From the NCBI GenBank assembly GCA_020796225.1, contig CM036771.1, positions 31,812,703-31,876,702 of the forward strand: DNA of 64,000 nucleotides, in the 5' to 3' direction. Under the pieces are notes generated by a model that was given only the letters and a program-made list of their open reading frames with translations, was not told the origin of the DNA and made no database searches. The position numbers and the translations under genes are program-made. How positions within the stretch are numbered: position 1 is the first letter of the stretch; the number at the start of each line of letters is the position of its first letter. Positions 41,586-53,849 of the stretch are shown in pieces. This stretch comes from Arion vulgaris (taxonomy: Eukaryota > Mollusca > Gastropoda > Stylommatophora > Arionidae).

Positions 41586-42340
41586 ACAGAAAACAGTACT
41601 AAAAACTGAACACACATAAAAAGATACCGGTAAACAACTGCTTATTTACACGCACTAACTTCTAGGCACTAACACACACGCACTAACACACGCGAACTAA
41701 CTCCCACGCACTAACACACGTGCACTAGCTCACACGCACTAACTCCCACGCTCTAACACACACTAGGATCAATCGCTTTAAATAAAACTTCAAATGGGGA
41801 AACCATTTGACGAGATTACTTACATTTGTTGCCGAACAAAAAATCTCATTTAGAAAACATCGGGAATGAATGAGTTAATAATCATAAATGCAGAATGTTG
41901 TGTGTAAGACCGTATAACGAACTAGCTAATCAGATTTAACATATGTGAATCACATCCATCAACAGAACGTAAAATAGAATTACTGGTAACAATATCAGAA
42001 TCGTTAAAGAAGAAATAGTTTTACAAATGTATGGGTATGTATGTATGTTCGTATATTTAAACACAGACATAAAAAGAAGAAAAAAGACAGATGACCGGTT
42101 TGGTATTGATCGATAAATGTGCGCGTGCGACGGTCACGTGCGTAAATATGTGTGTATATTGCCTCTTATTCTGACTAACAGATAGCGGATGTTGGCAGAT
42201 AAAGGTTGCTCAGAGAATGGTGAAAATCTTGTTAAGAAAAGCACTAGTAGCTAGCCAGATAGAAGGCAGACGTGCAGCTCAGGGAGTGGGAAATGTCAGA
42301 GATGATAAGATGCAGACAGAGAGAGAGAAAAGGAGAGAAA
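41586..42340. other. unassigned sequence with CACGCACTAACT repeats
   Basis: A short degenerate 11-12-bp tandem repeat ('cacgcactaac') lies at 41650-41765. A related 'ctcccacacactag' triplet is at 37275-37315. Both precede 'gatcaatcg'. The rest is unrecognised. Confidence 0.5.
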
Positions 42341-42545
42341 GGCGAAGGATTGACTTCATTGCACCGGGTTCCCAATATATGGCACCGTCCCTGTCGGCAG
42401 AAATGCCGAGCGTTGCACAAAGTAAGAAATCCATAGCTCCTGCAACAATTCTATGTGTCTCAGGAAAAAATTGCAAATGTGATTCGGTCCGGATTCGAAC
42501 CCCCAACCTTCAGAACGACAAGCATAACCACTTGGTCATACAGAC
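42340..42545 (-). repeat. SINE-D copy
   Basis: The minus-strand B box is 'ggttgggggttcgaatccgg'. The body is intact to 'accgggttccc' with point changes. Confidence 0.75.
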
Positions 42546-42654
42546 GAGAATACTAACATTCCAACACAGGGTATGTGTCTCTATATGTCCTACCCTATGC
42601 CACGTCTGCTGGTGTAGATGACCACGAACCTTCGCGGCTACCAAACCTTAGAGT

Positions 42655-43372
42655 TATAATAATTCCTCTCGTACCATTATACGTTGCATAGGGCCTGCAA
42701 GTAATTTCTCTATACCGCTCTATCCTGGGCAACTCGCTCAATCTCATCCATGGAACTGAGACCGATATTTCTTGCCTCTCTAGGCAAAGTTCGTTTCAGG
42801 GTCTCCTTAGGTCGACCTCTCTATCTTGAACCCTTTGCATCCCACTTCAATGCCTGCTTTGATATTCGTTGATCATTTCTCCTCAAGGTGTGCCCAACAT
42901 ATCTCCATCTTCTCTCTCTTATAACAGTTGTTACTAGTGGTTGACCAGACATTTCTCCTCAAGGTGTGCCCAACATATCTCCATCTTCTCTTTCTTATAA
43001 CAGTTGTTACTAGTGGTTGACCAGTCATTTCTCCTCAAGGTGTGTCCAACATATCTCCATCTTCTCTTTCTTATAACAGTTGTCACTAGTGGTTGACCAG
43101 ACATTTCTCCTCAAAGTGTGTCCAACATATCTCCATCTTCTCTTTCTTATAACAGTTGTTACTAGTGGTTGACCAGACATTTCTCCTCAAGGTGTGTCCA
43201 ACATATCTCCATCTTCTCTCTCTTATAACAGTTGTTACTAGTGGTTGACCAGACATTTCTCCTCAAGGTGTGTCCAACATATCTCCATCTTCTCTTTCTT
43301 ATAACAGTTGTCACTAGTGGTTGACCAGACATTTCTCTGATTTCATCACTTCTAAGCTGAGAGTTATTGACC
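42655..43372 (-). pseudogene. LINE-1 C terminus with six 76-bp tandem repeats
   Basis: The 3' end of the LINE-1 ORF (42655-42864) is ordinary. Then a 76-bp unit is repeated, with 'ttgaccag' starting at 42941, 43017, 43093, 43169, 43245 and 43321. On the coding strand the unit is 'MSGQPLVTTVIRKRRWRYVG' then HTLRRN. As 76 is not a multiple of 3, each repeat shifts the frame and kills the ORF. Confidence 0.9.
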
Positions 43373-43407
43373 AATTATTGTTGACCAGTATATTTAGTAT
43401 CTGGTAC

Positions 43408-43585
43408 AGATGGGACGGATTAGCGTAATGCATAAGCGTTTGCCTATCGACTCGGACACAAGAGAGGTGTGGGTTCAGTCCCACACTCGACGTCACACGC
43501 ATGAGGACAGGAATTGGTCCTCCTACCTCCTGCACACCAGGGTCTAGAAATGTGAAGTGTAGTGACTTCAAATCCTTAGGTCTGA
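43408..43585 (+). repeat. SINE-E (tRNA-derived)
   Basis: The head 'attagcgtaatgcataagcg' and B box 'gtgtgggttcagtcccac' match 26955-27128. Its end runs straight into the SINE-D fragment. Confidence 0.75.
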
Positions 43586-43750
43586 AAAAGCTACAGGAAA
43601 CACATAGGATTGTTGCCGGAGCTAAGGAGTTTGTGCAATACTCTCGACAAGTGGCATGTCATTTCTGCGGAGATGGGACCTAGCAATATGGGGTAAAACC
43701 CGGTGCAATGAAGTCAATTTAGACCCTTTGAACCACAGAGACCTCCATAG
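43586..43750 (+). repeat. SINE-D 3' part
   Basis: From 'aggattgttgccggagctaa' to 'aaaacccggtgcaatgaag'. The head is replaced by SINE-E. Confidence 0.75.
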
Positions 43751-43784
43751 GAATAAGAAACATACAATGATTCTTCAGCGCTTC

Positions 43785-43923
43785 ATACACGATAAGGCGA
43801 TGTACGGACATCTACAAGTCTGAGGTGGTCAGACCAGATCTGGAGACAACCGTGGGTAGGCTGTGGTAATACTAAGTAAAGTGGCGTTTAAGGACAAAGA
43901 CACGTGTGTATAGTATCACATAA
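43785..43923 (+). pseudogene. element X (LINE tail), copy 1, left half
   Basis: 'gatgtacggacatctacaag', 'agatctggagacaacc', 'gtgggtaggctg' and 'gacacgtgtgta' match 59755-59890 in inverse orientation. It continues at 45323 after the LINE insertion. Confidence 0.75.
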
Positions 43924-45322
43924 TCATCATCATCAGGTGCCGTCTCCACATCGAAGGTTCCTCCAGCAATGAATCTCCAGCATCCTCTGTCTTTCGCCAT
44001 GGTGTTGCACACTGCCAGCCTGTAACCTGTCCATTTCTTAAAGTTTCCTCCCACTTATCTCTCGGTCTTCCTCTTGCTCTTCCCCTTCAACTTTCCCCTC
44101 TAGTAAATGTTTCATCATGGTGTCATGTCTTTTTATGTGCCCAAAATACTTTACTTGTCTGAATTTTATTTCTCTTAATAATTGTTTCTTCATGCCTAGT
44201 TTTCCTAAAACTTGTTTATTTGTCTGTTTTTCTGTTCATGAAACTCTGCCTATTCTTCTATATATCCACATCTCAAATGCATCAATTCTGTCTTCTAACT
44301 GCTTGTTCATTGTCCATGTTTCCGAACCATACATTAATATAGGATATATATACCATTTGATCATTCTCATTTTTAGCCTGTTTGTGATTTTTTGGATGTC
44401 AGTAACTTTCTCATACTATTGAAATTATCCGTGGCCATTCCTATTCTCTTTTTAATTTCTGTTATACATCTGCCATCATCTGACCGAGATATAAGAAGCT
44501 TTTTACTTGATGTAGTAATTCTCCATGTATTTTTATATTCATTTTAGGTTTTCCATTTCCTTGTTGATCACCACAGTTTTTGTTTTCTGTATGTTAATGT
44601 CTAATCCATATTCCTTGCTAGTTCTTGTAGATCTTGTTCATTTTCTGCTACCAATACTGTGTCATCTGCATATCTTAAGTTGTTTATTATTTTTCCATTG
44701 ATCTTGAGTCCTGGCATTCCCTCTAGTTGTTTGAAGATTTTCTCTGTGTAGATGTTAAATAGGCTTGATGACAGAATGCATCCTTGTCTCACTCCTCTCT
44801 TTATGTCTATGTATGGAGAGTAGCTATTTTCATATTTTATTACTGCTTTCTGTTCCCAGTATATGTTACTTATTAGTCTGATATCATCCCCATCTAGGCC
44901 TATTTCTTGTAGACATATGATTAGCTTTTCATGTTGAACTCTGTCAAAAGCTTTGCTATAATCAAGGAAACACAAGTAGATACTTTTTGCACTTCTATAT
45001 ACTTGTCAGCGAGTAGTCTTATACAAAGTATTGCCTCTCTTTTTCCTCTGTTCTTTCTAAAGCCAACCTGTTCTTCTCCTACTTCTATGTCTATCTTGTT
45101 TTTAATTCTTTCATGTATGATCTTGAGTAGTATTTTTGTTATGTGGCTCATCAGGCTAATTGTCCTATAGTCTGTGCACTCCTGTGCTTTGGGCTGTTTG
45201 GGTAGTGGTATGAATACTGATGTCTTCAAGTCTCTTGGTATATATCTTGTGTTATATATATCATTGCACAAATCTGTAATGGTTGAAATACCAAAATCCT
45301 CTAAGGAGGTTAACATTTCCAC
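43924..45322 (-). pseudogene. RTE-like LINE: RT domain and tail, flanked by a 12-bp target duplication
   Basis: On the minus strand, from 45322 inward, the RT fingers read 'VFIPLPKQPKAQECTDYRTI' and 'IDIEVGEEQVGFRKNRG'. The palm is CFLDYSKAFDRV (first Asp), 'DIKRGVRQGCILSSSLFNIY', and 'NNLRYADDTVLVAENEQDLQ' (YADD). A degraded thumb and tail follow, with 'KWTGYRLAVCNTMAKDRGCW', ending in (TGA)n at 43924-43935. The flanks agtatcacataa (43912-43923 and 45323-45334) are identical. It is 5' truncated (no endonuclease), with one frameshift near 44950 between two open frames. Confidence 0.9.
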
Positions 45323-45334
45323 AGTATCACATAA

Positions 45335-45500
45335 GTATGCAAAAATTTTATTAAATATAAAACTAACGACAATCCCACGTTTCGATCATGGATCTTTATC
45401 ACGGAGACACGTAGATAGAATAAACACTAAATAAACTAGAACATAGATCTTTATCAAGGAGACACATAGATAGAATAAGCACTAAATAAACTAGAACATA
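45335..45500 (+). repeat. element X 3' end, copy 1, right half
   Basis: 'aaaactaacgacaatccc', 'acgtttcgatcatggatc' and 'tttatcacggagacac', then a 55-bp partial duplication. It matches 59690-59740 (inverse). Confidence 0.75.
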
Positions 45501-45535
45501 GATCTAAATAAGAAAGATGACTGGAGATGCATACA

Positions 45536-46070
45536 CGATACCAGTTCTGAGATATGGAAGTGAGTAATGAGTATAAACAAACAAAATATCTGAAGACTGC
45601 AGTGATTTTACAGTGGAATGTTGACAGCACCCTTAACTGCTTAAAGACTTGATGTTATTAAATACGACATTGCGAAGAGAAAGCCTATTACCAGAATCAG
45701 AAGAAGACAAACTTTATTGCTGGGTTTGTCGTGGAAAGTGGAATTCTAAGACACATTGTGACAACCGGGAAAATATAATTGGTAGTGGACGACAAGAACA
45801 ACCTTAACTTCGTGACAGAAAGTAATGTGGACATCGGATTCTTCTTCTTGAGTTTGCCCGCTATGAATTCAAGCGTAGTCAGGACGCCTTGTATGGCGCT
45901 TCTGACTAATTTGTGTGTGAATGATTGCTTTCCTTCTTATGACTGTCCCCGCTATACAGACCATACATATCCCGACTTCAGAGATATATAGTTGGTACTA
46001 AAGACAGATGTTTGTTGAGATCCATGATCGCCTACGCCAGTCTGCAGTGTATATGATGATGATGAAGAAA
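45536..46070 (+). pseudogene. LINE-2 (RTE-like) tail, interrupted
   Basis: 'TPVLRYGSE'-like start, 'agacacattgtgacaaccgg' and a CTTCGTGAC stretch match the LINE-2 tail. After a foreign stretch at about 45842-46010 the end 'catgatcgcctacgccagtc' and TGATGATGATG follows. The inserted part has no recognised identity. Confidence 0.65.
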
Positions 46071-46091
46071 TGATAAAGAATACTAATAAAG

Positions 46092-47195
46092 GAACATGAC
46101 AGTGACAAACATCAGCCACACGAGTTGATATCATACATGAAAACTCAGGGAACATGATAGTGACAAACATCAGACACACGAGTTGATATCATACATGAAA
46201 ACTCAGGGAACATGACAGTGACAAACATCAGCCACACGAGTTGACATCATACATGAAAACTCAGGGGAAAATGACAGTGACAAACATCAGACACACGAGT
46301 TGATATCATACATGAAAACTCAGGGAACATGACAGTGACAAACATCAGACACACGAGTTGATATCATACATGAAAACTCAGGGAACATGACAGTGACAAA
46401 CATCAGACACACGAGTTGATATCATACATGAAAACTCAGGGAACATGACAGTGACAAACATCAGACACACGAGTTGATATCATACATGAAAACTCAGGGA
46501 ACATGACAGTGACAAACATCAGCCACACGAGTTGATATCATACATGAAAACTCAGGGAACATGACAGTGACAAATATCAGCCACACGAGTTGACATCATA
46601 CATGAAAACTCAGGGAACATGACAGTGACAAATATCAGCCACACGAGTTGACATCATACATGAAAACTCAGGGAACATGACAGTGACAAACATCAGCCAC
46701 ACGAGTTGACATCATACATGAAAACTCAGGGAACATGACAGTGACAAACATCAGCCACACGAGTTGATATCATACATGAAAACTCAGGGAACATGACAGT
46801 GACAAACATCAGACACACGAGTTGACATCATACATGAAAACTCAGGGAACATGACAGTGACAAACATCAGCCACACGAGTTGATATCATACATGAAAACT
46901 CAGGGAACATGACAGTGACAAACATCAGCCACACGAGTTGACATCATACATGAAAACTCAGGGAACATGACAGTGACAAACATCAGACACACGAGTTGAT
47001 ATCATACATGAAAACTCAGGGAACATGACAGTGACAAACATCAGCACACGAGTTGAATCATACATGAAAACTCAGGGAACATGACAGTGATAAACATCAG
47101 CCACACGAGTTGATATCATACATGAAAACTCAGGGAACATGACAGTGACAAACATCAGCCACACGAGTTGATATCATACATGAAAACTCAGGGAA
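46092..47195. repeat. 58-bp minisatellite, 19 copies
   Basis: The unit contains 'gacagtgacaaacatcag', 'acacgagttgatatcatac' and 'atgaaaactcagggaacat'. Variants alternate between cagcc/cagac and gatatc/gacatc. It starts right after a LINE-2 tail. Confidence 0.95.
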
Positions 47196-47449
47196 ACTTG
47201 CAATACTATCTTGATTGATTGGTTGCTTAAGTTTGATGTCATTCTTCCCATCGAATGATGTCGGCTGCAGTAGATCTTGTTCCTTGTCATACTGTTTCAC
47301 TGCCTCTATTGTTTTCTTGTCCATGTCTTAGTGTTTTACTGTCAATTATATCCCTCTTAGAAGGGGGCAAAAATTAAAAATGAGCTCTCTGACTGTCCGC
47401 TTAGTGAAGTGTGTGTGCGGTGCGGGGTGGGAGTGGGTGTCTCTGTCTG

Positions 47450-47690
47450 CCTAACTTTTCCGTGCGTTCCGAAAATCGTGGGTTTGAATCCAGACCGCGC
47501 CGTTTTCTTCACGGTGGCATTTTTTACACAGACCCATAGAATTGTTGCCGCAGTTACGGTGTTCGTGTTTTGCTGCAGTATTCTCGGCAAGTATTACGCT
47601 ACTTCTGTGAAGAGGGACCGAGTTATATGCGGTAAAACCCAGTGCAATGAAGTCAAACATTCGGCTTTAAACCATTGAGGTTTGGGTTTT
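47450..47690 (+). repeat. SINE-D copy
   Basis: B box 'atcgtgggtttgaatcc'; body to 'aaaacccagtgcaatgaag'. The A-box region is poor. Confidence 0.75.
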
Positions 47691-47969
47691 TACCTGGTGA
47701 ACACACAAGCCAACCCTACATCCCAGTAATATAGACCCAAAATTTGGCCGCGTGGTCAAAAGCTAGTGGAGGAACTGGCACGACTGGGAGGATGAACAAC
47801 CAATATGTCAGGGGGTTTTTTTCTGTCCAAAACCGGCGACTGGCCTAACAAACTGATGGAAGAACTCAAATGAACTATAAATATCACAGACAAAGTTACA
47901 GTACAAAGCCACCCCCTCAGTCATGACCACTATCAGCGACAACTCACAACCTAGAACCGCACACACGCA
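47691..47969. other. unassigned sequence
   Basis: Nothing recognised. Confidence 0.3.
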
Positions 47970-48995
47970 CCAGATTAGCACAAAGTCCTTCTCATGACTA
48001 AAACCAGATTAGCACAAAGTCTTTCTCATGACTAAAACCAGATTAGCACAAAGTCCTTCTCATGACTAAAACCAGATTAGCACAAAGTCTTTCTCATGAC
48101 TAAAACCAGATTAGCACAAAGTCCTTCTCATGACTAAAACCAGATTGCACAAAGTCCCTCATGAAAAACCAGATTGCACAAGTCCTTCTCATGACTAAAA
48201 CCAGATTAGCACAAAGTCTTTATCATGACTAAAACCAGATTAGCACAAAGTCCTTCTGATGACTAAAACCAGATTAGCAAAAGTCTTCTGATGACTAAAA
48301 CCAGATTAGCAACAAAATCCTTCTCATGACTAAAACCAGATTAGCACAAGTCTTCTCATGACTAAAACCAGTTGCACAAAGTCCTTCTGATGACTAAAAC
48401 CAGATTAGCACAAAGTCCTTCTGATGACTAAAACCAGATTAGCACAAAGTCCTTCTGATGACTAAAACCAGATTAGCACAAAGTCCTTCTCATGACTAAA
48501 ACCAGATTAGCACAAAGTCCTTCTCATGACTAAAACCAGATTAGCACAAAGTCCTTGCTGAATGACTAAAACCAGATTAGCACAAAGTCCTTCTGATGAC
48601 TAAAACCAGATTAGCACAAAGTCTTTCTGATGACTAAAACCAGATTAGCACAAAGTCCTTCTGATGACTAAAACCAGATTAGCACAAAGTCCTTCTCATG
48701 ACTAAAACCAGATTAGCACAAAGTCCTTCTCATGACTAAAACCAGATTAGCACAAAGTCCTTCGTGCTAAACCAGATTAGCACAAAGTCTTTCTGATGAC
48801 TAAAACCAGATTAGCACAAAGTCCTTCTGATGACTAAACAGTCAATCTTCTGATGACTAAAACCAGATTAGCACAAGTCCTTCTCATGACTAAAACCAGA
48901 TTAGACAAAGCTCTATGACTAAAACCAGATTAGCACAAAGTCTTTCTCATGACTAAAACCAGATCAACACAAAAGCCCTTCTCAGTACTAAATCA
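47970..48995. repeat. 34-bp minisatellite, about 30 copies
   Basis: The unit contains 'ccagattagcacaaagtcct' and 'tctcatgactaaaa', with C/G alternation in CATGACT/GATGACT. Deletion-rich patches lie at 48130-48390 and 48755-48920. Confidence 0.95.
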
Positions 48996-50438
48996 AAGAT
49001 CAGAAAGCAAAATAAGCGCAATACACAACAGTCATTGTTAGAACTAGTCACAGGTCACATAAAGAATGAAGGCCAATACGCTATGGTATAACCAAGAAAA
49101 GACGCCTGTCTTAGGTTGAAAGGGCTTGCCTCTGCCTAGTAGAGGCTTAATCCACCGCTTATCAAACAAACAACACAAAGTAAACGGGCAAAGGAGGACC
49201 ATGCAAACGATGTACTGAAGGAATAGCAGAGCCCTGAACACCTCTCTACACGAAGCGCATAACAAGGCCATCTCCCTACGTTAATCCTCAACACCACAAA
49301 GATACAAGAAGAACAAGATGAAATGATGTTTAATTATCTAGAAACCATTATAAATATCTTGAAACCAGAAGAAATGACACACGTAGATATAGAAAATATT
49401 GCGCAACGTCGTCCTGGTGTCTGTTAATTCCATTGCTGGTCAATGTGTCCACTTTCTCCTTCTCCGGGGAAAACACAAATCTTCATTAATTTTATTCCAT
49501 GATAATGTCTATGAAACAAAACACATTTCTTAAACTCCCCCATACAAGAACAACACGTCTCTAGTGTCTCATCTTAGTGTGTTTCTTTTATTATATTTCC
49601 AAGTCAGCCTGCTATTTTGTGTTTCTAATCAGTCTGATCAGTTTGTTGCCAGCTAAAAATCGATCAAGCTTCGTGCAGGATAATTCGTGTTCTAGAAGAA
49701 TCAAAACACGACGGGATAAGTCTGTACTTGTTAATCTCATGTCTACAAGTCTTGCATCTACAGATAGAAACATATTATATGTATGTGTATATGCGATGTT
49801 ATGATCAAATATTTTCATCTGTAACCGTATTACAGTAGACGGTACCATCTGCAACTGTTAAACCAGAGCCAGTTATAAACTTATTTCTGATCTAGGTCAG
49901 GAACACCCACCCAGTTGTCTGGCCTAGTTATCTAGAGTTGGCTGTGGTTAAACCCCCCTTGTGGAAGAGGGGGGTCGGAAGCTAAAGACTAGGGAGTAAA
50001 CCGTAATAGAATATCCCAACTTTCATGTGGGTCAGCACGGTTATGCAGAGAGCTAGAGGAGTAAACCCTGACCACAAATCCGGAGGGAGGGACACTAAGG
50101 CAGTTGATGGTCATGTATGTATTCCATTTCATCTTCTGACATTCCCTGCTTCATTTCAAACGTATGGACTTTGTTTTTCCTGTGGATGAAACAGTAGGGT
50201 AGAGAGGTGGTATGTGCACAATGGGTAAGGCACATTCCATATATCAGCTGCCTAAGCTAGGCATAAATGAAGAGGACACATTACCAAATGATCGTCTGTA
50301 AAGACGAAAAATACCATATAATATATGAGAACACAATGTCAAACATCATCATTTGTTGAAATTAAACTATTTGTTAAGCTTATATAAGAGTTGTTAGTCG
50401 GGACTGTTCTCATGCCTCAATAAGACTACAATAGTCAA
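48996..50438. other. unassigned, mostly single-copy-looking sequence
   Basis: No repeat family, motif or protein recognised. It has a small perfect hairpin, GCCTCT...AGAGGC, at about 49126-49146 and a CCCCC/GGGGG hairpin near 49950-49975. Together with 18.6-19.8 kb it is the longest stretch without an identifiable repeat. Confidence 0.4.
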
Positions 50439-50439
50439 C

Positions 50440-50690
50440 TTCTTCATTATCTTTGAATGCTCCATATCGACCACTTGTTAAACCACTGTGTGATTTGTAT
50501 GTATATGAGCCTAAGGCGATTGTACGTTGTGCTAGTTATGCGCCTACAAGTAGGCCAGCACATCCGATTTCTGCGACGTTTTTATTACTATGGTAGCTTC
50601 CTTATGCTCAGTCGCCTCTTACAACATGCCGGGTAGATCACCGAGTTATTATTTTGCTCCTTGTAGCCCCAGTAAACACACGAGCGAAAA
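50440..50690 (-). repeat. SINE-B copy
   Basis: Reversed copy, with several deletions near its 5' head (50600-50690). It ends where the 40-bp array starts. Confidence 0.75.
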
Positions 50691-50700
50691 TAGCCAAACT

Positions 50701-52797
50701 AGTATAGATGTTCTCAAGCCTCACTGTGGCAATATAGATAACTATAGATGTTCTCAAGCCTCACTGTGGCAATATAGATAACTATAGATGTTCTCAAGCC
50801 TCACTGTGGCAATATAGATAACTATAGATGTTCTCAAGCCTCACTGTGGCAATATAGATAACTATAGATGTTCTCAAGCCTCACTGTGACAATATAGATA
50901 ACTATAGATGTTCTCAAGCCTCACTGTGGCAATATAGATAACTATAGATGTTCTCAAGCCTCACTGTGACAATATAGATAACTATAGATGTTCTCAAGCC
51001 TCACTGAGACAATATAGATAACTATAGATGTTCTCAAGCCTCACTGAGATAATATAGATAACTATAGATGTTCTCAAGCCTCACTGAGATAATATAGATA
51101 ACTATAGATGTTCTCAAGCCTCACTGAGATAATATAGATAACTATAGATGTTCTCAAGTCTCACTGAGACAATATAGATAACTATAGATGTTCTCAAGCC
51201 TCACTGAGATAATATAGATAACTATAGATGTTCTCAAGCCTCACTGAGATAATATAGATAACTATAGATGTTCTCAAGCCTCACTGAGATAATATAGATA
51301 ACTATAGATGTTCCAGCCTCACTAGACATATAGATTATAGATGTTCTCAAGTCTCACTGAGATAATATAGATAACTATAGATGTTCTCAAGTCTCACTGA
51401 GACAATATAGATAACTATAGATGTTCTCAAGCCTCACTGAGACAATATAGATAACTATAGATGTTCTCAAGCCTCACTGTGACAATATAGATAACTATAG
51501 ATGTTCTCAAGCCTCACTGAGATAATATAGATAACTATAGATGTTCTCAAGCCTCACTGAGATAATATAGATAACTATAGATGTTCTCAAGCCTCACTGA
51601 GATAATATAGATAACTATAGATGTTCTCAAGCCTCACTGAGACAATATAGATAACTATAGATGTTCTCAAGTCTCACTGAGACAATATAGATAACTATAG
51701 ATGTTCTCAAGCCTCACTGAGATAATATAGATAACTATAGATGTTCTCAAGCCTCACTGTGACAATATAGATAACTATAGATGTTCTCAAGTCTCACTGA
51801 GACAATATAGATAACTATAGATGTTCTCAAGCCTCACTGAGACAATATAGATAACTATAGATGTTCTCAAGCCTCACTGTGACAATATAGATAACTATAG
51901 ATGTTCTCAAGTCTCACTGAGATAATATAGATAACTATAGATGTTCTCAAGCCTCACTGTGACAATATAGATAACTATAGATGTTCTCAAGCCTCACTGT
52001 GACAATATAGATAACTATAGATGTTCTCAAGCCTTACTAAGATAATATAGATAACTATAGATGTTCTCAAGCCTCACTGTGACAATATAGATAACTATAG
52101 ATGTTCTCAAGCCTCACTGAGATAATATAGATAACTATAGATGTTCTCAAGCCTCACTGTGACAATATAGATAACTATAGATGTTCTCAAGCCTCACTGT
52201 GACAATATAGATAACTATAGATGTCCTCAAGCATCACTGAGATAATATAGATAACTATAGATGTTCTCAAGCCTCACTGTGACAATATAGATAACTATAG
52301 ATGTTTTCAAGCCTCACTGAGATAATATAGATAACTATAGATGTTCTCAAGCCTCACTGTGACAATATAGATAACTATAGATGTTCTCAAGCCTCACTGA
52401 GATAATATAGATAACTATAGATGTTCTCAAGCCTCACTGTGACAATATAGATAACTATAGATGTTCTCAAGCCTCACTGAGATAATATAGATAACTATAG
52501 CTGTTCTCAAGCCTCACTGTGACAATATAGATAACTATAGATGTTCTCAAGCCTCACTGAGACAATATAGATAACTATAGATGTTCTCAAGCCTCACTGA
52601 GATAATATAGATAACTATAGATGTTCTCAAGCCTCACTGAGATAATATAGATAACTATAGATGTTCTCAAGCCTCACTGAGATAATATAGATAACTATAG
52701 ATGTTCTCAAGCCTCACTGAGATAATATAGATAACTATAGATGTTCTCAAGCCTCACTGTGACAATATAGATAACTAGATGTTCTCAAGCCTCACTG
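50701..52797. repeat. 40-bp minisatellite, about 52 copies
   Basis: The unit is 'tagatgttctcaagcctcac' plus 'tgNgNNaatatagataacta'. Three subtypes are seen (tgtggc, tgtgac, tgagat/tgagac). The left end is almost all tgtggc. Much of 52040-52540 alternates tgagat and tgtgac, giving an 80-bp higher-order unit. One collapsed unit is near 51310-51345. Confidence 0.95.
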
Positions 52798-53575
52798 AGA
52801 ATGTTACCGTAACTAACTCACACAATACCTTACCTATCACACACTCACAATATCATATAACACACACAATGCCTTACCTAACACACACTCACAATGCCTT
52901 ATCTAACACACACTGACAATACCCTAACACACATACAATGCCTTACCTAACACACACTGACAATACCCTAACACACACACAATGCCTTACCCTAACACAC
53001 ACTACAATACCTAACACACATCAATGCCTTACCTAACACACACTGACAATACCTAACACACATACAATGCCTTACCTAACACACATGACAATCCTAACAC
53101 ACACACAATGCCTTCTAATACACACTGACAATACCTAACACACATACAATGCCTTACCCTAACACACACTGACAATACCCTAACAAACATACACACACAA
53201 TGCCTTGCCTAACACACACTGACAATACCTAACACAACAATGCCTTACTAATACACACTGACAATACCCTAACACACACACAATGCCTTACCTAACACAC
53301 ACTGACAATACCCTAACACACATACAATGCCTTACCTAACACACACTGACAATACCTAACACACACAATGCCTACCTAACACACATGACAATACCTAACA
53401 CACATACAATGCCTTACCCTAACACACACTGACAATACCTAACACACACACAATGCCTTACCCTAACACACACTGACAATACCTAACACACACACAATGC
53501 CTTACCTAACACACACAATGCCTTACCTACACACTGATAATACCCTAACACATATACAATGCCTTACCCTAACAC
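52798..53575. repeat. degenerate CA-rich minisatellite, about 46-bp period
   Basis: 'acacaatgccttacctaac' alternates with 'acacactgacaataccctaa'. Many single-base deletions make the period irregular. Confidence 0.85.
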
Positions 53576-53849
53576 AATATCTTCTATGTAAACAAATCTG
53601 AACGCTAGTGTTATGAGTCACCAAATTCTCATCACAAACTGGCCCCCGTGCTAGCATGACCGAATTAACATTACCCTACACGACACTAACGTGTTCATGT
53701 GTAAGGCAGTCAGAATAGGAACCTGGAGAGGGTCTCTAGCCTAAAAGTGAAAGCAGGAAAATTGCATTAGGACTGAAGTGAAGAAGTGCCAGTGTCCATT
53801 GCCCTCGAGAACGTACAGACAGGCACATGCAGGAACCATAAATCTTTCT
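53576..53849. other. unassigned sequence
   Basis: Nothing recognised. Confidence 0.3.

Noticed and set aside
49120..49150. GCCTCT/AGAGGC hairpin near TTTGATAA (minus strand) as another ribozyme
   Set aside because: There is no GAAA after the stem, and only one copy was seen.
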